Source: Lentimicrobium sp. (lineage in GTDB: Bacteria > Bacteroidota > Bacteroidia > Bacteroidales > Lentimicrobiaceae). From it: a stretch of DNA of 50,468 bases. Under the pieces are notes generated by a model. It saw only the letters and a list, made by a program, of their open reading frames with translations. It had not been told where the DNA came from and made no database searches. The stretch is taken from the NCBI GenBank assembly GCA_024709105.1, contig JANJXJ010000214.1, positions 1 to 50,468 of the forward strand, in the 5' to 3' direction. The translations under genes were made by a program, and so were the position numbers. Numbering within the stretch: position 1 is the first letter of the stretch; the number at the start of each line of letters is the position of its first letter. Shown here piece by piece: positions 23,512 through 32,696 of this stretch.

Positions 23512-24984
23512 TCAGGATTCAGGGTCATCTGCAGCTTTGGGAGCGTGAAGAGAGCCTGTGTCAACAAATTCAGTTTCTTTATGGTAAAGATCCAGTGCAA
23601 CAATCATAGCAATAAATCCCCAGAAAGGGACAGAAGCCTTGTCTGTATCAAGAAAATTATTCAAAAAACCATGTATAAAATAGGTAACCAGGGCCAGTAC
23701 AGAAACCAGACTATATAATCTGACCTCACGGTTTCGGGCATTTTTATATACCCTTATACCAGTGATCATCACTACAACACCAATCCAAACTATACTAACC
23801 AGTCCAAACACTCCCTGTTCTGAGAGCGGGCCAATATACTCGCTGTGCGCATTGCCAAGGTCTCCGGCATTGGTACTGATAATGGTTCTTTCTTTGGAAC
23901 GCTGAAAAGGTGCATAAATAAACTGATATGTTCCCGGTCCCCATCCTAGTAATGGCCTTTCTTCAAACATCCTGAGTGCAGACTGCCAGCGGTTAATACG
24001 TTCAAGATTTGAAGCATCAGAAGAAATGTTGTAGATAGATTTAACATGCTCAATAAAGTTAGCAGAAGAATCCTGCTTGTTCTTTTCAAGCACATAAAGA
24101 ATATCAGCCTTGAAAATGTAAAAGGCAGCCACAAGTGCCAGTAAGGCTGTAAATATCCATCTGAACTTAATTTTGTATACCACAAATACTGCGACTACTA
24201 TTGACCCGGCAACACTTACCCAGGCAGCACGTGAATACGACAGAAATAGTGCAGTAAAAAGGATAACAGTTGCAATAAGGGCGTACATCCTGTAGGTTCT
24301 GGATCTTTCGGTATTAAACATGAAACCTACAAAAACAGGCAGAAAGAAAGCCAGAATTGATCCATAAGCTGTATGGTCATTATAAAAGGGTTTCATTACC
24401 CAGTGACCTTGCCGTTCGGCAAAACCATAGGAAGAATGATGTATTGTTGTGTAAACAATAACAATTATAAGGCTGGCCAGGTATAACCATTTAAAGCGTG
24501 AGATATTTCTGATGTCTTTAAACAGTAGTATTCCAAGGAAATAGAAAGGAATAACAAACCAAATTCTGGCGGCAAAGGCTTTGAAAGAGACCAACGGCAT
24601 CTCGCTGGTGATACTGGTGAGCAGCATCCAGGCAAGACTAAACAGCACTGCGATGGTGATGGGATGCTTTAATATTCTCTTATCGTAATTACTGTTAAAG
24701 ATGGTTTTCAGTATAAAAATAACCACTACCCCAACCATTAATGGTTCAGAGGGGAGCGAAATCCCAAATCCCATCTCACTATCGGCAAAATTGACAGCAA
24801 CAGGTGTAACTAGCACAATAAAAAGGAGTAATTTATCGAGCCAGAATAGATACATAAGGGCAATAATAATTGCAACCGGTATAGCAATGCCCCAGTAAAA
24901 CTCCTTAACAATAAGGAGTGAATTCAGCAGTATAAAAAGACCGCTGAGTAAATAAAACCACTTTAACTTTATATTGACCGGCAC
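23512..24984 (-). CDS. O-antigen ligase/polymerase family membrane protein
   Basis: The 490-residue protein has about 12 hydrophobic segments starting at residue ~8 and a large loop near residues 290-390 with the Wzy_C-type motifs RPLLGWGPGTYQFIYAPF and GNAHSEYIGPLSEQGVFGL, the hallmark of the O-antigen ligase/polymerase superfamily. It polymerises surface polysaccharide or transfers it to a lipid carrier; ligase and polymerase cannot be told apart from sequence alone. It is the last gene of a minus-strand operon with two chain-length determinant proteins (13-base gap to the first). The C-terminal tail is hydrophilic and cytoplasmic. Confidence 0.85.
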   Translation of the reverse strand: MPVNIKLKWFYLLSGLFILLNSLLIVKEFYWGIAIPVAIIIALMYLFWLDKLLLFIVLVTPVAVNFADSEMGFGISLPSEPLMVGVVVIFILKTIFNSNYDKRILKHPITIAVLFSLAWMLLTSITSEMPLVSFKAFAARIWFVIPFYFLGILLFKDIRNISRFKWLYLASLIIVIVYTTIHHSSYGFAERQGHWVMKPFYNDHTAYGSILAFFLPVFVGFMFNTERSRTYRMYALIATVILFTALFLSYSRAAWVSVAGSIVVAVFVVYKIKFRWIFTALLALVAAFYIFKADILYVLEKNKQDSSANFIEHVKSIYNISSDASNLERINRWQSALRMFEERPLLGWGPGTYQFIYAPFQRSKERTIISTNAGDLGNAHSEYIGPLSEQGVFGLVSIVWIGVVVMITGIRVYKNARNREVRLYSLVSVLALVTYFIHGFLNNFLDTDKASVPFWGFIAMIVALDLYHKETEFVDTGSLHAPKAADDPES

Positions 24985-24996
24985 AATAAAACAGTG

Positions 24997-26007
24997 TTAA
25001 TTGTTAGAACCGGCCTTGGCAAGCTTTTTTAATTCGTCGTTTATCCTTCGGTTTTCAATGACTGAGATGATTACAACCGAGAAGAATAACGAAGCAACTA
25101 CCGCATAAGCCATAATGAGCCAACGAACAGGATAAGATTTTTTATCAGCTATCACCGGAGGAGTAATCACATTGGTGAAAGTAAATACTTTGGCAGCATC
25201 ATAAACTGCGCGGTCGTAAACAAGTTCAAATTCTGAGTAAATCCTGAGGATATCATTGCGTCGCTGAGTCAAAATAGCCATTTCTCCGGCTTTTGCCTCA
25301 AAGTTTTCCTTCATTCTCAACACATCCTTCATATTGATGTTGGTTGAATTAGAACCATCAACTGTACGAAGGTAACCTCTGGTTATTTCTCTGGCTTGTG
25401 CTTCATAATCAATAAGTTCATAATTCATCCGGAGATCAGCAAGTGCATTTTCCACACTATCGAGCTGTGCTTTCTTTTCACGCATGGTTCTGCCCATACT
25501 TTCAACCACCTCTGCATATTTATCCCGGTGAATTTTTCTGATTTTCACGTTGCAGAAATCAATAATAGCAAGTACCATATCTCTGGCAATAACAGGATCC
25601 TGATCAGTAACCACAATCTCTATTGACTCCCATTGGGTTTTGGTGATCTTTACATTCTTATTATACAAGTATTGCATGGTAGTTTGATAATACTTGTAAC
25701 TGGTATCAATGCGATAGTGTTCGGCAAGGTCAAATTTTTTGATCACACTATCTCTGATATCCTCTGATTGCAGCCATTGCAGCATTTGCTCCGATTCACT
25801 TTCATCGGAATAAGGTGCAATATTTGAAGGATAAACCAGAGCATAAGACTTAAACCTTGGCTTGATGAAGAATGGTCCTGAGAAAATTGCTCCCAATAAA
25901 CCTGCTATTATAGCAATAGCAAGCAGGTGCCATTTCCATTTAAGGAAAATTTTCATCATATGGATGTTGCTGAAATAGTTCTCCATTGTGGGCTTGATGT
26001 TGTCCAT
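24997..26007 (-). CDS. Wzz-type polysaccharide chain-length determinant (first)
   Basis: The 336-residue protein has the Wzz topology: a transmembrane helix at ~29-50 (WHLLAIAIIAGLLGAIF), a long periplasmic part with coiled-coil character (~residues 150-240), and a C-terminal helix after KKSYPVRWLIMAYAVVASLF, the proline-rich motif typical of the family. It lacks the cytoplasmic tyrosine-kinase domain. It controls polymer length together with the Wzy-like protein encoded 13 bases downstream. It is 20 bases downstream of a second Wzz gene with which it shares the SYPVRW end but otherwise differs. The two may form mixed oligomers (inference). Confidence 0.85.
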   Translation of the reverse strand: MDNIKPTMENYFSNIHMMKIFLKWKWHLLAIAIIAGLLGAIFSGPFFIKPRFKSYALVYPSNIAPYSDESESEQMLQWLQSEDIRDSVIKKFDLAEHYRIDTSYKYYQTTMQYLYNKNVKITKTQWESIEIVVTDQDPVIARDMVLAIIDFCNVKIRKIHRDKYAEVVESMGRTMREKKAQLDSVENALADLRMNYELIDYEAQAREITRGYLRTVDGSNSTNINMKDVLRMKENFEAKAGEMAILTQRRNDILRIYSEFELVYDRAVYDAAKVFTFTNVITPPVIADKKSYPVRWLIMAYAVVASLFFSVVIISVIENRRINDELKKLAKAGSNN

Positions 26008-26027
26008 TATGCTGAAATTTAGGCTTT

Positions 26028-27074
26028 TTAAATCAAATTTGAGTTTTTTTTTATGGGAGAGAGTTTCCCGATTTTATCCAGGCTGATGATCAGCAGTACT
26101 GATATCAGAAATGCAGAAACAGCCGAAACCAATACTATCACCCATCGCACCGGATAAGATTTCTTTTCGGCCTTGTAGGCAGATTCAACTACAAATTTCT
26201 GAGGGAGATTCTCAGTTGCATCTACTTTTGCTTCTTCGTAACGTGCTTTTAAATAACTCAGCTGCTTTTTTTGATGCTCAAGCATGTCGCGAAGTGATAC
26301 GTAAGCTCCTCCAAATTTTGCCAATAAAGCAAGTTTTTCTTCCAACGCCTTTATTCCTGAGGTATTTCCTTTCGCAATTTCAATAGCCAGCTGCTGATTG
26401 ATCATTTCTGACTGTGATTCATAGTCATAAACACCATACTCCCTTATTTTTTTGAGAGAATCTTCCATTACAGAAATTTCTTCACTGAGTTTCTGGTATT
26501 CGTGCTCAACAATCCTGAACCCTTTCATTGCGCGTTCTCTCTGCATTTCGTTTTTAGTAGAATCGAGGAGTTCGGCTATGGTATTTGCAATGTCAGCAGC
26601 CATTTGGGGGTCGCGGTCAAGTACTGTTATCTTTACCGCCATAAACTCAGTTCTTCTGAAGGTAATATTTCCTTCGTAGGTCTTATTGAGGGTAGTATTT
26701 TTATATTTGGAATTCGGACTTATTTTATAATGCTTCATCAGGTCGAATTTTTCGACCACTTTATCTCTGATTTTGCTGGAACTCAAAATCTGAAGCATTT
26801 GTTCTGTCTGTTCGTCTTCCCCAAACTCAAGAATATCAGTTTTTGCAGCCGGCTGATCTGTAAGCAGTGCCCTGGATACAGAGTTGCTCGAAACCGGAAA
26901 CAAGACAACCGACGACTTATAAAGCGGAGTTATGAACCATGATGATGAAAAGAATGCAGCCAGAATTGCAGCACTCAGTGTAATAATTATCAGGTGTTTG
27001 CGCCAGGAGTATAAGAAAACTCCCAAACTTGTAGAATCAAAATCCCTGATTTCAGAAAACTTATTGTCAGACAT
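26028..27074 (-). CDS. Wzz-type polysaccharide chain-length determinant (second)
   Basis: The 348-residue protein has a transmembrane helix at ~29-50 (HLIIITLSAAILAAFFSSSW), a periplasmic coiled-coil region (EYQKLSEEISVMEDSLKKI and onward) and a second helix after KKSYPVRWVIVLVSAVSAF. It is the first gene of the Wzz-Wzz-Wzy operon and has an upstream -7 box. Tandem Wzz proteins of this size are common in Bacteroidota polysaccharide loci. No kinase domain is present. Confidence 0.85.
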   Translation of the reverse strand: MSDNKFSEIRDFDSTSLGVFLYSWRKHLIIITLSAAILAAFFSSSWFITPLYKSSVVLFPVSSNSVSRALLTDQPAAKTDILEFGEDEQTEQMLQILSSSKIRDKVVEKFDLMKHYKISPNSKYKNTTLNKTYEGNITFRRTEFMAVKITVLDRDPQMAADIANTIAELLDSTKNEMQRERAMKGFRIVEHEYQKLSEEISVMEDSLKKIREYGVYDYESQSEMINQQLAIEIAKGNTSGIKALEEKLALLAKFGGAYVSLRDMLEHQKKQLSYLKARYEEAKVDATENLPQKFVVESAYKAEKKSYPVRWVIVLVSAVSAFLISVLLIISLDKIGKLSPIKKNSNLI

Positions 27075-27101
27075 ATACTATGCTGGTTCGTTTAGGGATG
27101 C

Positions 27102-27109
27102 CAAAGATA
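27102..27109 (-). promoter_or_regulatory. -7 box of the Wzz-Wzz-Wzy operon
   Basis: TATCTTTG on the minus strand is an exact TAnnTTTG match 27 bases before the ATG at 27074. No good -33 element is seen. Confidence 0.5.
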
Positions 27110-27218
27110 TGGAATTTTTGATTGATTGCTGTATAACCAATTTAATATTTTAATGAACCTCTGTGCATAGATTATGCAAATGCAAAAGAAGTCATCTGTG
27201 AATTAATATTTTCCTGAA

Positions 27219-28694
27219 CTAAGGCTGATTTTTTGTTGCAGAAGGCTGAGTTTCTGATAGAAAAAGTTTGATAAAACTGCGCAGATTAAACAATTGCAAA
27301 AACAAAGCCAGGAGAACAGACACTGCCAAAGCTACTCCCATGCTCTTTATCCAGGGCAGTCCCAATAAAGGAATATATTTATTGATTAAAATAATGCCTG
27401 CAAAAAAGACAATAATCTTTGTAACAAACAACACATTAAGCCGGAATTTGAAAAGATAAACTGCTAAAAACAGCTGAACAACAGCCATAACAGATTGAGT
27501 TATCAGGCTGGCCCAGGCCGATCCCAGCGAACCATAAACAGGAATAAGAAAAATATTAAGTACAATATTTAACAACATTCCGCCTGCTGCTACCAGGTTA
27601 AGATACTTCAGATTGCCATTTGCGGTGAGTAATGTTCCGAAAATATAGGTTGTGGAGGTAGCAATAAAACAGCCCATCAGTACTTTGAAAACACCCGCCG
27701 ATTCATCAATATGATCAAAATACATGAGATCCATAAGCTCATGGCTGTAATAAGCGGATGTTACGGAAATAATAACAGCAACCACAAAAAGTAAAGTAAA
27801 AGAAAGTACCACAAGCTTTTCCACCTTTTCGCCTATTTTAATCTGCCTTGCAAAAAGCGGCAACAGTAAAACCGAAAACAGATATGCAATATTATTGAGT
27901 GCATCGAGCAAACGAAAAGCATGTGCATAAATTCCTGCCTGAATGTTGCCGGCATTTCCAGGGAGCAGCCCTTTAAGCATTACAGTATCAACCCTGTTGT
28001 AGAAGGTCATTAGCAAAACCAATATGGCAAAAGGCAGGCTTTGCTTGATAATCATCAGAAAAAAAGGGAAATTCCAGTTGAGTTTCCTGAAGGAAGCTTT
28101 TCTGACCACAATAAGAAAGGCAACAATCGTAGTGAGCAGATATGAAACAGTCTGGGCATAAACAAACCATTCAATTCTGAACTTCTGATCTGTAATATTC
28201 CCCCAAAGTAAAATGCTGCAGAATACAATCATTAGAATTCTGTCAAGCACCGATAGTATGCTGTCGGTCTTAAAAAACAGCAACGCAGAAATGTTTGATC
28301 GCAGATATAAAATGAAGGATATAAAAAACTGATTCAGCCCAAGCAAAGCAAGCATCCAGAGTTCGTCTCCCCTGAACCCCCAGATTATACCTGCTGTAAA
28401 AGTTACAATAAAGTAAACTGCTGCAAGAAGAAACTTAAGAACGACAATGCTTGAAAAATGCTTATTCAGAAGCTGGGTATTCTGGGCAATATTTCGGTTA
28501 TTAAAATTGGTTATTCCAAAATCAAACAGTATGTTGAAAAGAAATGAAAAATTGAAAGCGATAAAGTAAAAACCAAAGTTCTCGGCACCTACAACGTTCT
28601 GCACAGTGCGGTCTATCCCAAAAATCCAGAAAGGCTTAATGAGCAGATTAAGTAAAAGCAGAAAACCAAGATTGGTTATAAATTTGCGCTGCAT
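27219..28694 (-). CDS. Polysaccharide flippase (Wzx/MATE-like)
   Basis: The 491-residue protein has 12-14 hydrophobic helices and the pattern of lipid-linked oligosaccharide flippases: the N-terminal block FGIDRTVQNVVGAENFGFYF (quasi-RxxG-x-NFGFY) and FNFSFLFNILFDFGITNFNNR are typical of Bacteroidota Wzx proteins. It would move undecaprenyl-linked repeat units across the inner membrane for the Wzy/Wzz proteins encoded downstream. The gap of 144 bases to the Wzz operon includes a separate -7 box, so transcription may be partly independent. A GC-rich palindrome lies 13 bases before the ATG. It is divergent from a glycosyltransferase. Confidence 0.85.
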   Translation of the reverse strand: MQRKFITNLGFLLLLNLLIKPFWIFGIDRTVQNVVGAENFGFYFIAFNFSFLFNILFDFGITNFNNRNIAQNTQLLNKHFSSIVVLKFLLAAVYFIVTFTAGIIWGFRGDELWMLALLGLNQFFISFILYLRSNISALLFFKTDSILSVLDRILMIVFCSILLWGNITDQKFRIEWFVYAQTVSYLLTTIVAFLIVVRKASFRKLNWNFPFFLMIIKQSLPFAILVLLMTFYNRVDTVMLKGLLPGNAGNIQAGIYAHAFRLLDALNNIAYLFSVLLLPLFARQIKIGEKVEKLVVLSFTLLFVVAVIISVTSAYYSHELMDLMYFDHIDESAGVFKVLMGCFIATSTTYIFGTLLTANGNLKYLNLVAAGGMLLNIVLNIFLIPVYGSLGSAWASLITQSVMAVVQLFLAVYLFKFRLNVLFVTKIIVFFAGIILINKYIPLLGLPWIKSMGVALAVSVLLALFLQLFNLRSFIKLFLSETQPSATKNQP

Positions 28695-28706
28695 TACATC
28701 ATGTTT

Positions 28707-28721
28707 GGCCTGCGGCAGGCC
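28707..28721. promoter_or_regulatory. GC-rich palindrome just upstream of the flippase start
   Basis: GGCCTGCGGCAGGCC is a perfect 15-bp palindrome in an AT-rich spacer, 13-27 bases before the ATG at 28694. In the mRNA it could fold as a 5-bp stem with loop GCGGC close to the ribosome entry site. Confidence 0.5.
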
Positions 28722-28773
28722 TGGGATTGATTCTCAAAAACTGAAAAAGCTCAGTCTGATTACCAATAAAGTT

Positions 28774-28791
28774 TAAATTTGCGCAAAAATA
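28774..28791. promoter_or_regulatory. Interleaved divergent -7 boxes for flippase and glycosyltransferase
   Basis: TAAATTTG on the plus strand (28774-28781) and TATTTTTG on the minus strand (28784-28791) both match TAnnTTTG and are joined through the palindrome TTTGCGCAAA (28778-28787). The two start sites would be only a few bases apart. Confidence 0.5.
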
Positions 28792-28831
28792 TCATTATTC
28801 TTCAAATAAACTCTCAACAGAGTGCAATAAA

Positions 28832-29983
28832 ATGCACTCTATAAAAGTCAAGGTTTTGAACATAGCAGTTAATACCCGTTTGTTGTTGCATGGCCGGCTC
28901 GAGGGGATCGGATGGTTTACCTATGAGAATCTGAAAAGGATGGTGCTTTCACATCCGGAACACACCTTCTATTTTATTTTCGACAGGCCATTTCACCAGA
29001 GTTTTATTTTCTCAGAAAATGTAAAACCTATTGTAATCGGGCCACAGGCACGTCACCCATTGCTTTACTTTTTGTGGTTTGAGATTTCAATACGCTATGT
29101 TTTATGGAAAATAAAAGCTGATATTTTTTTCTCACCCGACGGTTATCTTTCACTGGGGAGCAAAGTAAAAGCCATAAATGTTTTTCATGATCTTAATTTT
29201 GAGCACTACCCTAAAGATTTACCGCTGGCTGAAAGACTTTATTACCGTACTTTTTTCAAAAGATATGCCCGCAAAGCCAGTCGTATTGCCACTGTTTCGG
29301 AATACTCAAAGCAAGACATAGTTAAACAGTACAACATAAAGCCGGCATTGATTGACGTTGTATATAATGGTGCAAACGAAGCCTATAAACCTGTGGATGA
29401 AGAAATTCGCAACATCACCCGGAAGAAATACACTCAGGGAAGGCCTTACTTTTTCTTTATCGGTTCACTGCATCCACGAAAAAACCTGGTAAATCTATTC
29501 AGAGCTTTTGATCTCTTTAAGGAAAACGACAAGCAAGATCATGTCCTGCTTATTGTCGGAGCCAAAAAATGGTGGACCGGTGAAATTGCAGATGTGTTTA
29601 ATAATATGAAGTTTAAGGATCTGGTATTTTTTACAGGGAGACTGGAAACCGATGAAATAAAAAATGTAATGGGATCGGCTGCAGCCCTCACTTATGTATC
29701 CTATTTCGAAGGGTTTGGAATTCCAATTGTTGAGGCTTTCAGATGCGGGACACCGGTAATTTCGTCAAATGTTACATCAATGCCCGAAGTTTGCGGGGAT
29801 GCGGCTTTGCTGGTTAATCCTTTTCAACCCGATGACATTGCACGTGCCATGCGTACAGTAGTAACTGACAAGGCACTAGCAAATAAGTTGATTTCCAATG
29901 GATATAAAAGGGCTGAGATATTTACGTGGGACAAATCATCAGAAAGACTGTGGAATTGCATTGAAAAAGCTATTCAACCCTGA
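28832..29983 (+). CDS. Glycosyltransferase family 4 (GT-B fold)
   Basis: The 383-residue enzyme transfers a sugar from a nucleotide donor onto a growing surface glycan. It has the GT-B pattern: N-terminal [21 protein letters not shown], central [19 protein letters not shown] that opens the donor-binding domain, and the E-x7-E motif [19 protein letters not shown] with the following [13 protein letters not shown]. The ATG at 28832 adds a few residues before the core; start choice is uncertain by about 8 residues. Its 3' end overlaps the convergent symporter gene by 14 bases. It is divergent from the flippase and likely acts in the same polysaccharide pathway. Confidence 0.88.
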   Translation: MHSIKVKVLNIAVNTRLLLHGRLEGIGWFTYENLKRMVLSHPEHTFYFIFDRPFHQSFIFSENVKPIVIGPQARHPLLYFLWFEISIRYVLWKIKADIFFSPDGYLSLGSKVKAINVFHDLNFEHYPKDLPLAERLYYRTFFKRYARKASRIATVSEYSKQDIVKQYNIKPALIDVVYNGANEAYKPVDEEIRNITRKKYTQGRPYFFFIGSLHPRKNLVNLFRAFDLFKENDKQDHVLLIVGAKKWWTGEIADVFNNMKFKDLVFFTGRLETDEIKNVMGSAAALTYVSYFEGFGIPIVEAFRCGTPVISSNVTSMPEVCGDAALLVNPFQPDDIARAMRTVVTDKALANKLISNGYKRAEIFTWDKSSERLWNCIEKAIQP

Positions 29984-31403
29984 GTCTTGGCCATGTTAAG
30001 ATACTTACCAGCCAGACTGCAATAAAAGCCAGCACAAAAGAGGAAAATCGCGCTGACAGATTTCCATCCAGCCAATGGATTTCTGTCCATACAATAGTAA
30101 CAAAAGTTCCTGTAAGCATCCCCGCCAGCACTCCCTGCCAGGTTATTTTTTTCCATCTGAGCATTAGCAATAATGCGGGCCCGAATGCTGAACCCAGCCC
30201 AGCCCAGGCATATGAAACCATTGAAAAAATCAGTTTACCCGAGGTAAGTGCCACAGCCAGTGCTGCCAGCCCGACCAGCAGTGTAACCAATCTTGACAGT
30301 TGAACCATTGATTTGGGCGATAGGTTGATCTTAAGTATGTTTCTGAAGAAGTCCTCTGAAACAGTACTTGAAATAACCAGCAGTTGACCATCGGCAGTTG
30401 ACATCATGGCAGCAATTGCAGCAGAAATAATAATTCCTGCAATCCATTGAGGCATCAATGTATTTGCCAGATGCGGCATTACTTTTTCCACATCATCAAA
30501 ATACCCCTGTCCGTAAAGAGATAACCCCACCAGTCCAATCACAAATGCACCGGTAAAAGCCGGAACTGCCCAGATAAAAGCTATTCTCCTGCTTTTTCTG
30601 ATTTTAGCCGGATCTTTAATCGCCATAAATTTAGTGAGCAAATGGGGCTGACCCATGTACCCGAATGCCCAGCTGAGACCGCCAATAATGGTTGCAACTG
30701 CAGCCCATCCTGTTTTTCCGCCAGCCAGGTCCAGATAGTTACCTCCGGCACTTCCAATTGAGCCAGCCAGAGATTTTCCCTCGGCAGCCACTTCAAGAAG
30801 TCCTGCAACAGGTAAAATAACCAAAGCTCCAAACATTAACAAGGCCTGAACAAAATCGGTCCAGACAACAGCAACAAACCCGCCAAGCATGGTGTATATA
30901 ATAATCACTGCCGCGCCCAGAATCATCCCTGTAAGTGGCTGTATTCCAAAGGTTACATTAAGAACCTTGCCGGCACCATTAAATTGTGCAGCAAGATAAA
31001 AAGTGAAGAAAAAAATGATAATGAGCATGGCTGCAAATCTGATCACCTTGCCGCCTTTCTCAAAACGGTTGGCAAAAACATCTGGCAATGTAATGGCCTG
31101 ATATTTTTCTGACTGAGTTCTGATTAGCTCTGCCACTGCATACCAATAAAAGAATATTCCCAGCAAGCAGCCAAGGGCTGTCCATATTTCCACTATACCC
31201 AGCGCCAGCGCTGCACCTGGCAATCCCAGCAAGAGCCAGGCCGACTCGCCCGATGATCGCTCTGAAAGAGCAACGATCCACGAATTCATTCTGCGGCCAC
31301 CCAGATAATAATCGGCATTGGACTCATTGCGACGATAGGCATAAATGCCAATCCCCAACATAGCAAGCAGATAAATGATAAAGCCGATCAGGGTTGGGTT
31401 CAT
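29970..31403 (-). CDS. putP: Na+/solute symporter, PutP-like (SSS family)
   Basis: The 477-residue inner-membrane protein has about 13 helices and SSS-family signatures: YYLGGRRMNSWIVALSERSSGESAWLL split over helix 2 (SERSSGES is the sodium/proline region), GGFVAVVWTDFVQALLMF and ISAAIAAMMSTADGQLLVISS. It most resembles sodium/proline symporters, consistent with a proline-degrading enzyme elsewhere in the window (3926-5098), but the substrate is inferred only. It overlaps the end of the convergent glycosyltransferase by 14 bases. A weak TACTTTAG element lies 25 bases upstream. It interrupts the surface-polysaccharide genes without an obvious link to them. Confidence 0.82.
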   Translation of the reverse strand: MNPTLIGFIIYLLAMLGIGIYAYRRNESNADYYLGGRRMNSWIVALSERSSGESAWLLLGLPGAALALGIVEIWTALGCLLGIFFYWYAVAELIRTQSEKYQAITLPDVFANRFEKGGKVIRFAAMLIIIFFFTFYLAAQFNGAGKVLNVTFGIQPLTGMILGAAVIIIYTMLGGFVAVVWTDFVQALLMFGALVILPVAGLLEVAAEGKSLAGSIGSAGGNYLDLAGGKTGWAAVATIIGGLSWAFGYMGQPHLLTKFMAIKDPAKIRKSRRIAFIWAVPAFTGAFVIGLVGLSLYGQGYFDDVEKVMPHLANTLMPQWIAGIIISAAIAAMMSTADGQLLVISSTVSEDFFRNILKINLSPKSMVQLSRLVTLLVGLAALAVALTSGKLIFSMVSYAWAGLGSAFGPALLLMLRWKKITWQGVLAGMLTGTFVTIVWTEIHWLDGNLSARFSSFVLAFIAVWLVSILTWPRLRVE

Positions 31404-31544
31404 AAGCTTAGTTTTTTCAATAATCAGCTAAAGTAGAAATTTTGGATTAAAATTAAAAATCCTGTCAGTCGGGTAGCTGATAATAAAAATGACACATTCC
31501 GGTTTTAATTTCAGAATGTTAAAGTAAATTCATTTAAGGAAAAA

Positions 31545-32573
31545 TCAAATAATATTTACTTCAGGCTCAATATCAATTTCGAAACGTTGCTTTACCGATT
31601 CCATGATCCGGTGCGCCAGATTAAGAATCTGAGTTCCGGTTGCATTTCCATAGTTAACAAGAACCAAAGCCTGCCTGGCATGAACTCCTGCATCACCATC
31701 ACGAAATCCTTTCCAACCGCATTTTTCAATCAGCCAACCGGCAGGAACCTTTACCTGTTCTCCCGAAGGATAGGAAGGCATATCGGGATAAAAGCCCAAC
31801 AGATTTCTAAATTGTTTTTTTGAAACAACCGGATTCTTGAAAAAACTTCCGGCATTTCCCAATTCAATAGGATCAGGAAGTTTGCTGCGGCGGATTTCTG
31901 AAATGGCAAAAGAAATATTCTGCAAATTGACGGGCATATTGCGTTCCTTCAGAAAATCACCGACTGAACCATAGGTAGTGTTAAATACAGGTCTTTTGCT
32001 GAGTTTAAAAGTTACCGACAAGATGATATATTGCCCCCTTAATTCTCCTTTAAAAACACTCTGCCGGTAACCAAACTGGCAGTCGGCTGCGTAAAACTCA
32101 CGAAATTCGCCGGTTTTCACAGAAACGGCATCAAGCATGTAAAAGCTATCTTTTATTTCTGCACCATATGCTCCTATATTTTGTATTGGTGCACTCCCAA
32201 CATTACCCGGGATAAGACTAAGGTTTTCAAGGCCTCCATAGTTTCTTGAAATACAATACTTTACAAAATCATCCCAATTTTCGCCGGCCATCGCCCTTAC
32301 ATAAGCAAAATCATCATCCTCATCAACAATTTCAATTCCTTTAGTTGCCATATGTACTACCAGACCATCAAAATCTCTGGTAAAAAGCAGATTACTTCCT
32401 CCGCCCAGAATAAGCGAAGGTTTTTCGAAAGTATTGATCAACCGCAATAATCCGGGAATTTGTTTTTCGGATGTTATTTCGGTAAAAGCCGAAGCTTTAA
32501 CATCCATTCCAAAGGAATTAAAAGGCTTCAGACTAAAATCGCATTGCACTTCAGGGATAGTTCTTTCTGTCAT
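31545..32573 (-). CDS. murB: UDP-N-acetylenolpyruvoylglucosamine reductase MurB
   Basis: The protein is 342 residues from the ATG at 32573. MurB reduces UDP-GlcNAc-enolpyruvate to UDP-MurNAc, the second committed step of peptidoglycan synthesis, using FAD and NADPH. Signatures: SLKPFNSFGMDVKA at the N-terminus, FAD-binding ILGGGSNLLFTRDFDG, PGNVGSAPIQNIGAYGAEI, the active-site FGYRQSVFK, and GSFFKNPVV carrying the catalytic Ser. An in-frame ATG at 32588 is rejected because it overlaps the -7 box TATTTTTG; the ATG at 32573 is then 4 bases from the box, so the mRNA is predicted to be leaderless or nearly so. Confidence 0.95.
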   Translation of the reverse strand: MTERTIPEVQCDFSLKPFNSFGMDVKASAFTEITSEKQIPGLLRLINTFEKPSLILGGGSNLLFTRDFDGLVVHMATKGIEIVDEDDDFAYVRAMAGENWDDFVKYCISRNYGGLENLSLIPGNVGSAPIQNIGAYGAEIKDSFYMLDAVSVKTGEFREFYAADCQFGYRQSVFKGELRGQYIILSVTFKLSKRPVFNTTYGSVGDFLKERNMPVNLQNISFAISEIRRSKLPDPIELGNAGSFFKNPVVSKKQFRNLLGFYPDMPSYPSGEQVKVPAGWLIEKCGWKGFRDGDAGVHARQALVLVNYGNATGTQILNLAHRIMESVKQRFEIDIEPEVNII

Positions 32574-32577
32574 GCTG

Positions 32578-32585
32578 CAAAAATA
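32578..32585 (-). promoter_or_regulatory. -7 box of murB, almost touching the start codon
   Basis: TATTTTTG on the minus strand, then CAGC and the ATG at 32573. Transcription would begin at or beside the start codon. No good -33 element is seen. Confidence 0.5.
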
Positions 32586-32639
32586 CACAGATAAAAGGCA
32601 AAGATGTGTCTATGCAAAGAGTTTTATAAAAAAACAGGT

Positions 32640-32670
32640 TTTGGTGCTTTATAAAAATCAGGTACTTTTG
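32640..32670 (+). promoter_or_regulatory. Consensus Bacteroidetes promoter for the glycosyltransferase pair
   Basis: TTTG (32640-32643), exactly 19 bases, then TACTTTTG (32663-32670): a full match to TTTG-N19-TAnnTTTG. The leader would be about 22 bases. Confidence 0.8.
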
Positions 32671-32696
32671 CAATTCCTTTTTGAAGTCTTTGAGGT

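Noticed and set aside
23433-23609. Possible 58-residue plus-strand ORF antisense to the end of the O-antigen ligase gene
   Set aside because: It starts within the iteron array, overlaps ~100 bases of a confidently called gene on the other strand, and has no promoter, domain or clear conservation signal.
31491-31530. Weak hairpin ACATTC/GAATGT downstream of murB
   Set aside because: Only about 6 bp with a long loop and an interrupted T run; too weak to support a terminator call.
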